Assembly: GCA_030951095.1 (NCBI GenBank)
Contig: JAUZQI010000164.1
Location: 1-14,113 of the forward strand
Direction of reading: 5' to 3'
Length of the DNA: 14,113 bases
Source of the DNA: Mariprofundus sp.
Lineage (GTDB): Bacteria; Pseudomonadota; Zetaproteobacteria; Mariprofundales; Mariprofundaceae
Every line of letters starts with the position of its first letter. Within the stretch, counting starts at the first letter, position 1. Both the position numbers and the translations under genes were made by a program. Below the pieces are notes generated by a model. It saw nothing but the letters and a program-made list of their open reading frames with translations. It made no database searches and was not told where the DNA came from. Below are positions 1 through 6,464 of the stretch, piece after piece.

Positions 1-38
1 TGGAAAGATAGGTGCAAACAGGATTCCTAGCTCGTTTT

Positions 39-292
39 TTAAAAAGGTACAACCCATCTTTTGAAGAGCCAGAATATAAATGGCGTTATTATAGCCAGAA
101 AAAATCCAACCAAAAAAATGATGCTCATTGAGTCAGTATCTGAAAATCTAGGTAGATATGATTTAAGTAGATTTTTTACTGAGGGAGCCAGAAGCTTTGT
201 TAAATATTGATATGATAGGATTGAAAAAACAATCAGAATTACAAGTCCATCAAGAAAGTAAAATCGCTGTCGAAGAATTTCAATTATTTTAG
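39..292 (-). pseudogene. C-terminal fragment of a membrane protein, cut off by the IS200 element
   Basis: On the minus strand a frame is open from the IS200 left end down to a TAA at 41-39, giving 83 codons; it has no start codon near its beginning. Reading backwards into the element, the frame meets a stop at 329-327. The product has two strongly hydrophobic stretches, about residues 13-30 (FLDGLVILIVFSIL) and 56-75 (IIFLVGFFLAIITPFIFW), joined by a polar linker. It ends in a basic/aromatic tail (FKRWVVPF), as expected for an inner-membrane protein. I do not recognise the family. The plus strand here has only short frames broken by stops. Base composition is clearly AT-richer than in the rest of the window. 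The gene points away from the element and has lost its N-terminal part. That it is real coding sequence is inferred from the long open frame in AT-rich DNA and the coherent membrane topology. Confidence 0.5.
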
Positions 293-294
293 AG

Positions 295-334
295 TCCCCG
301 ATAGGGGATCCGTAAACCCCTCGCCTTTAGGCGA
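295..334. repeat. IS200 left-end hairpins
   Basis: There are two adjacent stem-loops: TCCCC-GATA-GGGGA (295-308) and TCGCC-TTTA-GGCGA (321-334). Left-end hairpins of this kind are the structures TnpA binds on single-stranded DNA. They lie in the 5' leader of tnpA, so they could also limit read-through transcription or translation of the transposase. Confidence 0.65.
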
Positions 335-356
335 CGGACAGGTAGCGTAATGATGT

Positions 357-785
357 ATGCAGGACTATAAGAATGGCAGTCACACAGTTTGGGATTGTAA
401 ATACCATTTGGTATGGACGACGAAATATCGTTATCCGATTCTAGAGGGCGATGTAGGAGCGCGTTGCAGGGAGCTTCTTCGAGAGATATCGCGTAGCAAG
501 GAAATGCTAATCTATGCGGGTTCAATCAATCGAGATCATGTGCATATGCTAATAGGCATCCCTCCGAACTTGTCAGTATCGAGAGCGGTTCAATACTTAA
601 AAGGCAAAAGCTCCCATAAGCTTCTATCAGAGTATCAGCATTTGAAGAAGCGATATTGGGGCCAACACTTGTGGGGTAGGGGCTATTGGGTTTGCACAAG
701 CGGGAATGTGACGGATGAAGTATGGAAAGAGTACATTAAGAATCAGAAGCCGCCGCACCCGGATGATGACTTTGAAGTGGTGTAG
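357..785 (+). CDS. tnpA: IS200-family Y1 (HUH) transposase TnpA
   Basis: This 142-residue protein has the usual size of a single-domain Y1 transposase, which cuts and rejoins single-stranded DNA at the element ends through a 5'-phosphotyrosine link. The metal-binding HUH motif is H61-V62-H63 (RDHVHMLIGIPP). The catalytic tyrosine is Y126 in KEYIKNQ, with the conserved Q130 four residues later. The N-terminal block HTVWDCKYHLVWTTKYRYP and the central YLKGKSS and LWGRGYW blocks are family hallmarks. All catalytic positions are present, so the gene looks functional. The start at 357 gives the family-typical N-terminus; ATGs at 350 and 353 are in other frames or quickly stopped. AGGTAG at 340-345 is a modest ribosome site. 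The stop TAG (783-785) is in the same frame as the HD-GYP gene that follows, with no further stop between them. Confidence 0.9.
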   Translation: MQDYKNGSHTVWDCKYHLVWTTKYRYPILEGDVGARCRELLREISRSKEMLIYAGSINRDHVHMLIGIPPNLSVSRAVQYLKGKSSHKLLSEYQHLKKRYWGQHLWGRGYWVCTSGNVTDEVWKEYIKNQKPPHPDDDFEVV

Positions 786-788
786 TCA

Positions 789-856
789 GTCGGCCGGAAG
801 GCCGACCAATCACCGGCTTTCAGCCGTACAAGGAAGCCACCGGCTTTAGCCGGTGG
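789..856. repeat. IS200 right-end hairpin cluster
   Basis: Three stem-loops follow the transposase stop: GTCGGCC-GGAA-GGCCGAC (789-806), CGGCT-TTC-AGCCG (814-826) and CCACCGGC-TTTA-GCCGGTGG (837-856). The second and third share the motif CACCGGCTTT, so one may be a degenerate copy of the other. The last should be the TnpA-binding right-end hairpin. The cluster may also stop transcription from tnpA, although no T-run follows. Confidence 0.6.
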
Positions 857-872
857 TCATTCACGGGTAAAA

Positions 873-2054
873 ATGGTTGAGGATAATATTCCTCCTGAAG
901 ATATTGGTGAGATACATGATTCTGCCATTGGCAAACTGATTGCATCCTCTGAATTAAGCGCTGACAGAATACGTGCCGCATCGCTTCCGCTCATGCAACT
1001 GCTCATGGCTTATGGTCTTGCTTTCAGAGAGAGTCAAATCAGGAAAGAGATGGAGCAGTCGCTTATAGAAAGTGAAAAGCAATATCGCGAGCTTTTTAAT
1101 CAATCGCATGATGTGATCTTCATCCTTAATCCCGCCGATAGAAAAATCGTTGAAGTGAACGACAGGGTGGAGACGATGTTCGGTTATGCGCCGAGCGAGC
1201 TTAAATGTCGCCCGATGGCTGATCTGTATCCCGATGAAGCGCCAGAATTCATGACCTTCTTCTCGGAAGTCATCCAGAACGGGCATGGGCAAACCGATAT
1301 GCTGACCTGTCGGACTAAATCCGGAGAAAAGCGACATGCTGATATGTCCGCATACCTGATAGAAGCTGGCGGAAAAACCTTGGCCGTCTCGACCGTTCGC
1401 GATATTACCGAGAGCAAGCTGGCCGAGGAAGCTTTGAAGAAAAGCCGCGAGAAATTAAGGGTAAGCCTGATTGGCAGCGTTGTGGCTATATCCAGGCTAG
1501 CGGAAGCCCGCGATCCGTACACGGCCGGCCATCAACAACGAGTATCGCAACTTTCCCGTGCCATTGCGCAGGAGATGAGACTAAAAACAGAACAAATTAA
1601 TGGGCTCAGAATGGGTGCATCCATTCACGATATTGGCAAGATCTACCTGCCGTCAGAAATTTTGGCTAAACCGACGGAATTGACCGACATCGAATACGAG
1701 TTGATCAAAACCCATACCCAAGTCGGTTATGATATCCTGAAAGATGTTAAATCCCCCTGGCCCTTGGCGGACATTATCTATCAGCATCATGAGCGTCTGG
1801 ACGGAAGCGGCTACCCGCTGGGGCTGAAGGGTGATGAAATCTGTCTGGAAGCGAAGATTGTGGCCGTAGCTGATGTTGTTGAGGCCATGAGCAGCCATCG
1901 GCCCTACCGCGCTGCACTGGGTTTTGATGCAGCATTACAGGAAATCGAAACATATCGCAGTCAGTGGTTTGAGCCTGCTGCCGTGGATAGCTGTCTGAGA
2001 CTCTTCAGAGAAAAGAGGTTTTCTTTCGAAGGCGATAGCTTTCAAAGGAAATAA
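873..2054 (+). CDS. PAS + HD-GYP c-di-GMP phosphodiesterase, probably truncated at its 5' end
   Basis: The 393-residue cytoplasmic protein is predicted to hydrolyse c-di-GMP. Residues 1-52 are helical and resemble the closing helices of a ligand-sensing module (possibly PocR-like; tentative). A PAS domain follows at about 66-180 (YRELFNQSHDVIF ... VRDITESK), then a short linker and an HD-GYP domain at about 197-385. The key HD-GYP residues are present: H252-D253 with K256 (HDIGK), H281, H305-H306 (YQHHERLDGSGYP), G313-Y314-P315, D334 (AVADVVEAM) and RPYR. The start used is the ATG just 7 bases beyond the presumed end of the IS200 element, with no good ribosome site. The frame is open back to the tnpA stop at 785. 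Both facts suggest that the original N-terminus was lost and that expression, if any, relies on element-derived signals. Confidence 0.85.
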   Translation: MVEDNIPPEDIGEIHDSAIGKLIASSELSADRIRAASLPLMQLLMAYGLAFRESQIRKEMEQSLIESEKQYRELFNQSHDVIFILNPADRKIVEVNDRVETMFGYAPSELKCRPMADLYPDEAPEFMTFFSEVIQNGHGQTDMLTCRTKSGEKRHADMSAYLIEAGGKTLAVSTVRDITESKLAEEALKKSREKLRVSLIGSVVAISRLAEARDPYTAGHQQRVSQLSRAIAQEMRLKTEQINGLRMGASIHDIGKIYLPSEILAKPTELTDIEYELIKTHTQVGYDILKDVKSPWPLADIIYQHHERLDGSGYPLGLKGDEICLEAKIVAVADVVEAMSSHRPYRAALGFDAALQEIETYRSQWFEPAAVDSCLRLFREKRFSFEGDSFQRK

Positions 2055-2234
2055 GGAGTCAGTTTACCTATACTTATGACTGCCGCCTATTGATCGGGAT
2101 GATTTCCGCACATTCTTTTAGACTATCCAGATAATAAAATCAGTGGTGAACTGAATACATGCATGGCTGGGTTTGGGGGCTCGGTGCGTAAGCCGCTGTC
2201 TTTGTTCTTGCCGAGAGCCATTCCTGACAAGGCG

Positions 2235-4505
2235 TTAGCTGTTGCCGGAATGTTGCTGTTTGTCCGTATCTTCAGGCTGGTCGGGTTCACAGGCAGGAAA
2301 GGTGATGGTGAATGTGGTTCCCTTTCCCTCCTCGCTTTCCACGCCAATGGCGCCATCGTATTTATTCACAATCTTCTGCACAATATACATGCCAAGCCCT
2401 TCGCCTTCATCCGGGCCTTTGGTGGTGAAGAAGGGGTCGAATATTTTTCCGATATTCTCCTTTGTGATGCCGTGCCCCATATCTGTGATGCGGATGCAGA
2501 CCTGATTTTTTTCAAGACTGGTATTTACATCCAGAATACCCTCACCCGACATGGCCTGCATGCCGTTGCGGATAATGTTGAAAAATACCTGCTTTATCTC
2601 TTCGTGGGTGGCGGTTATTTTGGGCACAGGCGCAAAGTCCTGGCGGATTTCAATCAGGTCATCCAGACGTGAAATTCGCGCCATGGTAATGGCGTCAGTG
2701 AGCTTTTCATGCACGTCGATTTTATCCAGTTCCTTGCGGCTGGCGGGGCGGGTGTATCCCGACAGGTTTTTTACGATGACGGCAATCTCTTTGGCGTACT
2801 TGAGAATATCCTGGCCATATTCATTGCATTCCGCGATATCCTTTTCATCGCGAATCGCCTCGGCCATGCTTGAAATAACATATAGAGGATTGTTTATTTC
2901 GTGCCCGATGCCGCTGGCCATGGTGCCGATGGCGGCCACTTTTTCTGACTGAATCAGCCGTTCCAGCACCTGTTCTTTCTCGTCCTGACTCTTGATTAAC
3001 GCCTTATCCCGTTGCTTGCGTTCGGTGATGTCGCGAATAATACCGGTGAAGAATTGACCATCACTGGCTTGCCATTGCGCCAGCGAGAGTTCCAGCGGAA
3101 ATTCGTTGCCGTCCTTACGCAATCCGGCAAGCTCAACGGTTTTACCTATCACATGCGGCACTCCGCCAGCCGCCACCCTTGATAAACCTTCGCCATGCAA
3201 GTGACGGAAGCGTTCCGGCATTAACAGCGTCAGGGGCTGACCCTGAATTTCAGCCTCGGTATAGCCGAACAATTTCTCTGCCGCCGCGTTCCAACCCACG
3301 ATACCGCCGCTTTCAGCGCCGGAGATGATAGCATCGTTGGCCGATTCAGTGACTGCGCGGAAATGCTGTTCGCTACCCGTTAATTTTTCTTCCAGCGTGC
3401 TTATGTATTGGCGCAGTTGAATTCGCATCTCATCAAACTCACCGGCGAGATCCTCAATTTCATCGCCGGTATGGATGGATAACGGTTTGCTCAAATCGCC
3501 GGCGGCAATGTTGCTTGCGCCATCCCGCAGCTTGCGAATGGGTTGCACAATACGGCGGCTGGCGTAATAGCCCATGCCAATAAGCAGGATAATGGCAAGC
3601 AGCCCGGCGAGGGCTACGCCAAACAGGAGGTTGCCGATCGGCGCAAAGATTTCCTGAGAATCCTGCCAGACGAACATGTGCCAGGATTCGCCTTTTTGTA
3701 GCAACGTATTCATGCCTGCCAGCGGCGCATGCCCGATAATGGAAAATACAAATGCGCCGTGGCCGTCATTTTCGGCGGTGATCCAGCCGGGCTGATGTTT
3801 TGTGAGTCGATCAATAAAGGTGTGTGACTGGTCTTCGATATGGCTGCCTGTTTCCAGTAAGGGGCAACTGATGATCGAGCCGTGATCATCGATAATCATG
3901 ACATGGCCGGTGTCGCCGAAGCGGATCGGGTGGGTGAGTGGCGTCAGCAATTTATTGATATCGTAGGTGCGGTGAAACCATCCGGCAGGTACGGTCTCGC
4001 CTTCATCCAGATCAAGCATGGGCGTTGAAATATGGAGTTGATAATTTTGCGTGGCGCTGTTTGTTTCCAACCAGACCATCGCCTTATGCGCCATGGCGGT
4101 GTCTGCGGTTTTCCCCTCAGGGCCTCCCGCTTCAGGACCGGTAATCCACGATCTTTGAAGGCTGGCGTGTGTCTCCGTATCTTCGCCGTGGTGTGGCCAG
4201 TCAAACGGGACAATGCTGGAATCCTGATGATGGAACGGATGACCAAGCGTTTGAATCACAAACCCGTCTTTCGCCTGATGCGCCAAAATGCGGTCAACAG
4301 TGAGGATGCGCTGGATTTCGGCATCCACTTTGGCAGCGCTGTCTTCAGCCAATACCTGAAAGCTTGCGCCAATCACTTCCTGCAGTTCGCCACGGCCAAT
4401 GTAATAAGTGCCTGAAAGGCCGATCGCAAGGGGAATCATGCCGACGCCGAGCATGGCGAGAATCAGCTTTCCGGAAAGTCCAAGGCGGCGTGCTTTGTGC
4501 TGCAT
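2235..4505 (-). CDS. Membrane-bound sensor histidine kinase (dCache-HAMP-PAS-HisKA-HATPase)
   Basis: This 756-residue transmembrane kinase should sense a periplasmic small molecule and phosphorylate a response regulator. Order: basic N-terminus and TM1 (about 12-35); extracytoplasmic region of about 36-287 resembling a dCache domain (GHVMIIDDHGSIISCP near 200-215); TM2 (about 290-314); HAMP (about 315-368); PAS (about 377-496, ending GIIRDITERK); a coiled linker; the dimerisation and phosphoacceptor box with H535 (GIGHEINNPL); and the ATPase domain with N-box N643/N647, G1 box DMGHGI (675-680), FDPFFTTK (689-696) and G2 box GEGLGMYI (701-708). It looks intact. No receiver domain or separate response-regulator gene is in the window, so it is an orphan here. 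It diverges from the ABC operon, whose control it might exert, but that is inference. No clear ribosome site precedes the ATG; the start is chosen because it supplies a normal TM1. Confidence 0.9.
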   Translation of the reverse strand: MQHKARRLGLSGKLILAMLGVGMIPLAIGLSGTYYIGRGELQEVIGASFQVLAEDSAAKVDAEIQRILTVDRILAHQAKDGFVIQTLGHPFHHQDSSIVPFDWPHHGEDTETHASLQRSWITGPEAGGPEGKTADTAMAHKAMVWLETNSATQNYQLHISTPMLDLDEGETVPAGWFHRTYDINKLLTPLTHPIRFGDTGHVMIIDDHGSIISCPLLETGSHIEDQSHTFIDRLTKHQPGWITAENDGHGAFVFSIIGHAPLAGMNTLLQKGESWHMFVWQDSQEIFAPIGNLLFGVALAGLLAIILLIGMGYYASRRIVQPIRKLRDGASNIAAGDLSKPLSIHTGDEIEDLAGEFDEMRIQLRQYISTLEEKLTGSEQHFRAVTESANDAIISGAESGGIVGWNAAAEKLFGYTEAEIQGQPLTLLMPERFRHLHGEGLSRVAAGGVPHVIGKTVELAGLRKDGNEFPLELSLAQWQASDGQFFTGIIRDITERKQRDKALIKSQDEKEQVLERLIQSEKVAAIGTMASGIGHEINNPLYVISSMAEAIRDEKDIAECNEYGQDILKYAKEIAVIVKNLSGYTRPASRKELDKIDVHEKLTDAITMARISRLDDLIEIRQDFAPVPKITATHEEIKQVFFNIIRNGMQAMSGEGILDVNTSLEKNQVCIRITDMGHGITKENIGKIFDPFFTTKGPDEGEGLGMYIVQKIVNKYDGAIGVESEEGKGTTFTITFPACEPDQPEDTDKQQHSGNS

Positions 4506-4581
4506 GATCTATGCGTGAATCATTGCGAAGCCCGAAAATGGTAGTTGCTTTTTAACTGCCCGTGCTTCAAAATTTGAACCT

Positions 4582-4617
4582 TGAAAGACATAAAAATCAT
4601 ACAATTCGTGTCTTTCA
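4582..4617. promoter_or_regulatory. Perfect 9-bp inverted repeat in the divergent intergenic region
   Basis: TGAAAGACA (4582-4590) and its exact reverse complement TGTCTTTCA (4609-4617) are separated by 18 bases, a half-site centre spacing of 27 bp. The repeat lies between the start of the histidine kinase (4505, minus) and the start of the ABC operon (4750, plus), where an operator for a dimeric regulator would sit. A -10-like TACAAT (4600-4605) lies between the arms, but no well-spaced -35 could be found. A transcribed hairpin is the alternative. Confidence 0.35.
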
Positions 4618-4749
4618 CGATGGAAAAAACCCCCCATGATTTTTTATCCGGTATAACCTATAACTCGTTAAAAGTTAAAGGCCATTGCTGGATAAATGCA
4701 GGTGTGGTGATCATGTTTATAAGGCTAATCGGGGAGGCAAAGTAAATCA

Positions 4750-5685
4750 ATGATCCAAGTTGAACATGTAACAAAAGACTATGGTCAGTTTCGCGCCATT
4801 GACGATATCAGTTTCACGGTCAATAAAGGCGATATCATGGGGTTTCTCGGGCCTAACGGGACAGGGAAAACAACGGTCATGCGCATGCTGACCTGCTTTT
4901 TTCCGCCCACGCAGGGAAAGCTGATGGTGGCGGGCTATAATTGCTTTGAGGAATCACTCAACGTGCGCAAAAAAATTGGCTATCTGCCGGAGCGCGTGCC
5001 GCTTTACGCCGATATGACGGTGTCCGACTATCTTGATTTTGTGGCGGGCATCAAGGGCATGCGCAGCAAAGAGATTAAGGGAAAAGTCGGTCAGGTGATG
5101 GATGATTGCGGTCTTGCCGATGTGAATCGTAAACTGATCAGCGATATTTCGAGGGGGTACCGCCAGCGTGTCGGTATTGCTCAGGCGCTGGTCAATGATC
5201 CGGAAGTGTTGATTCTTGATGAACCGACAGTGGGCCTGGATCCGCAACAGATTAAAGGCATCAGAAAACTCATCAAGGATCTGGCCGGCAGACATACCGT
5301 GATTTTGAGTACGCATATTCTGCCGGAAGTGAGTATTCTCTGTAACAGGGTGGTGGTGATTAACAAGGGGAGGGTGGCCGCCGTTGATAGTCTGGATAAC
5401 CTCATTTCCGCAGGCACGGACAAGATGTTTATGCGCATCAATGGCGATCAGCAGGCGATTATGGCCGCACTGGAACAACTCGATTGCACCGCGTCTGTTC
5501 AACAAGGGGAAAACGATTCCAAAGAAGAGGGCGGTTTTATTATCGCGCTGGATGATGAGAAACAGAGCAGCAAGCGCATGCATGCCATGATTGAGGAAAA
5601 CGGCTGGAATATTGAGGAAATGCGCCCGATGGAAACGAATCTGGAAGATGTCTTTATCCAACTGGTCACAAAGGAAGGCAAATGA
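4750..5685 (+). CDS. ABC transporter ATP-binding protein, GldA/ABC-2 type
   Basis: This 311-residue cytoplasmic ATPase is the motor for the permease that follows. Motifs: Walker A GPNGTGKTT (34-42, with Thr where most relatives have Ala or Ser); a Q-loop region IGYLPE (77-82) with Glu instead of Gln, as is common in the GldA-like ABC-2 subgroup; the signature SRGYRQR (134-140); Walker B VLILDEPT with D157-E158; D-loop GLDP; and the switch histidine H189 in STHIL. Residues ~217-311 form the extra C-terminal domain usual in this group. The start is supported by GGGGAGG at 4731-4737, about 12 bases upstream. It is the first gene of the operon and overlaps the permease by ATGA (5682-5685). GldA names a gliding-motility component in Bacteroidota; homologues elsewhere have no settled substrate. 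Confidence 0.9.
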   Translation: MIQVEHVTKDYGQFRAIDDISFTVNKGDIMGFLGPNGTGKTTVMRMLTCFFPPTQGKLMVAGYNCFEESLNVRKKIGYLPERVPLYADMTVSDYLDFVAGIKGMRSKEIKGKVGQVMDDCGLADVNRKLISDISRGYRQRVGIAQALVNDPEVLILDEPTVGLDPQQIKGIRKLIKDLAGRHTVILSTHILPEVSILCNRVVVINKGRVAAVDSLDNLISAGTDKMFMRINGDQQAIMAALEQLDCTASVQQGENDSKEEGGFIIALDDEKQSSKRMHAMIEENGWNIEEMRPMETNLEDVFIQLVTKEGK

Positions 5686-6464
5686 ATATCAGAAGTATTG
5701 GAATCATTTACAATCGGGAGCTTAAATCCTATTTCAGCTCATTGACCGCGTATGTGGTGATCGTCATGTTTTTGCTGATCGCCGGTTATTTGTTCGCGGC
5801 GCAGCTGACAATGTTCGCAGATATCAGTTTTAAGGCGCAGACCGATCCGATGCTGGCCAAGCAATATCAATTGCTGAATATCACTGAAACGGTGGTCAGG
5901 CCGGTGTTCGGCTATATCAGCATTATCATGTTGCTGATGACGCCACTGTTGACCATGCGTTTGTTTTCGGAGGAGAAAAAAACAGGCACCATCGAGTTGA
6001 TGCTCACCTTTCCGATCAATGATATCGATGTTATTCTGGGCAAGTATCTGGCTTGCTTCTCTGTGCTGTTGACCATGATTGTGCTGACATTCACATTTCC
6101 CGCGCTGCTGTTGTCGCTCGGCGAGCCGGAAGTAAAACCTATTCTGACCGGCTATCTGGGGCTTGTGCTGATGGGGGCGTCTTTTATCTCGCTGGGGATT
6201 TTCGCCTCATCCTTGACGGAGAATCAGATTGTTTCGGCCTCGGTGTCCTTTGGCATATTGCTGTTTTTCTGGCTGATCAGTTATTCGGTCACGCTGGTAT
6301 CCGGCGGTCTGGGCCAGGTTCTCGCCTATTTGTCGATAAATAAACATATCGAGAGCTTGTCCAAGGGGGTCATCGATACGGAAGATATTGTCTATTACCT
6401 GTGTTTTATTGCGATATTTCTATTTCTTACGCTCAGAAGCCTTGAAGCGAACAGGTGGCGATAA
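5682..6464 (+). CDS. ABC-2 type permease, GldF-like
   Basis: This 260-residue inner-membrane protein has about six transmembrane helices (roughly 21-41, 74-92, 121-146, 154-176, 181-204 and 234-252). The cytoplasmic stretch LTMRLFSEEKKTGTIELM (90-107) followed by LTFPI is the recognisable block of GldF-like ABC-2 permeases; it precedes the helix that packs against the ATPase. The loop after TM1 is about 30 residues long and includes the typical TDPMLAKQYQLLN region. Its start codon overlaps the ATPase stop by four bases and its stop overlaps the next ATG by one (TAATG), indicating translational coupling. With the ATPase it would form a homodimeric two-gene transporter core. Direction and substrate cannot be read from the sequence. 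Confidence 0.88.
   Translation: MNIRSIGIIYNRELKSYFSSLTAYVVIVMFLLIAGYLFAAQLTMFADISFKAQTDPMLAKQYQLLNITETVVRPVFGYISIIMLLMTPLLTMRLFSEEKKTGTIELMLTFPINDIDVILGKYLACFSVLLTMIVLTFTFPALLLSLGEPEVKPILTGYLGLVLMGASFISLGIFASSLTENQIVSASVSFGILLFFWLISYSVTLVSGGLGQVLAYLSINKHIESLSKGVIDTEDIVYYLCFIAIFLFLTLRSLEANRWR

Larger units (their letters stand above)
293..866 (+). mobile_element. IS200/IS605-family insertion sequence, IS200 type (tnpA only)
   Basis: A single Y1-transposase gene is bracketed by subterminal hairpins and there is no tnpB, which is the IS200 layout. The left end has two perfect 5-bp stems (295-308 and 321-334). The right end has three stems after the tnpA stop, the last an 8-bp stem at 837-856. 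The inner left hairpin and the last right hairpin share the loop TTTA, as expected if one enzyme recognises both. No terminal inverted repeats or target duplication are visible, which is normal for this single-strand mechanism. The exact cleavage points cannot be fixed; the boundaries given are approximate (left near 291-295, right within about 10 bases of 856, in the TCATTCAC stretch). Confidence 0.75.

Noticed and set aside
289..525. Minus-strand 78-codon frame antisense to tnpA
   Set aside because: It overlaps a well-supported transposase and the left-end hairpins, has no recognisable features, and is rich in residues expected from antisense reading.
2055..2234. Bidirectional terminator between the convergent HD-GYP and kinase genes
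   Set aside because: GGCT-CGG and CCGAGAGCC could pair only with a bulge and a ~26-base loop, and no T-run follows; not convincing on either strand.
4032..4415. Plus-strand 127-codon frame opposite the histidine kinase
   Set aside because: Lies wholly within the kinase's conserved sensor region on the other strand; no domain features or ribosome site.
4954..5661. Long minus-strand frame (235 codons) opposite the ABC ATPase
   Set aside because: His/Asn/Phe-rich composition typical of antisense shadows; the plus strand has every ABC motif.
6455..6463. Upstream GTG start for the GldG-like protein
   Set aside because: AGGTGG is better placed to serve the ATG at 6464, which also gives a one-base TAATG coupling with the permease.
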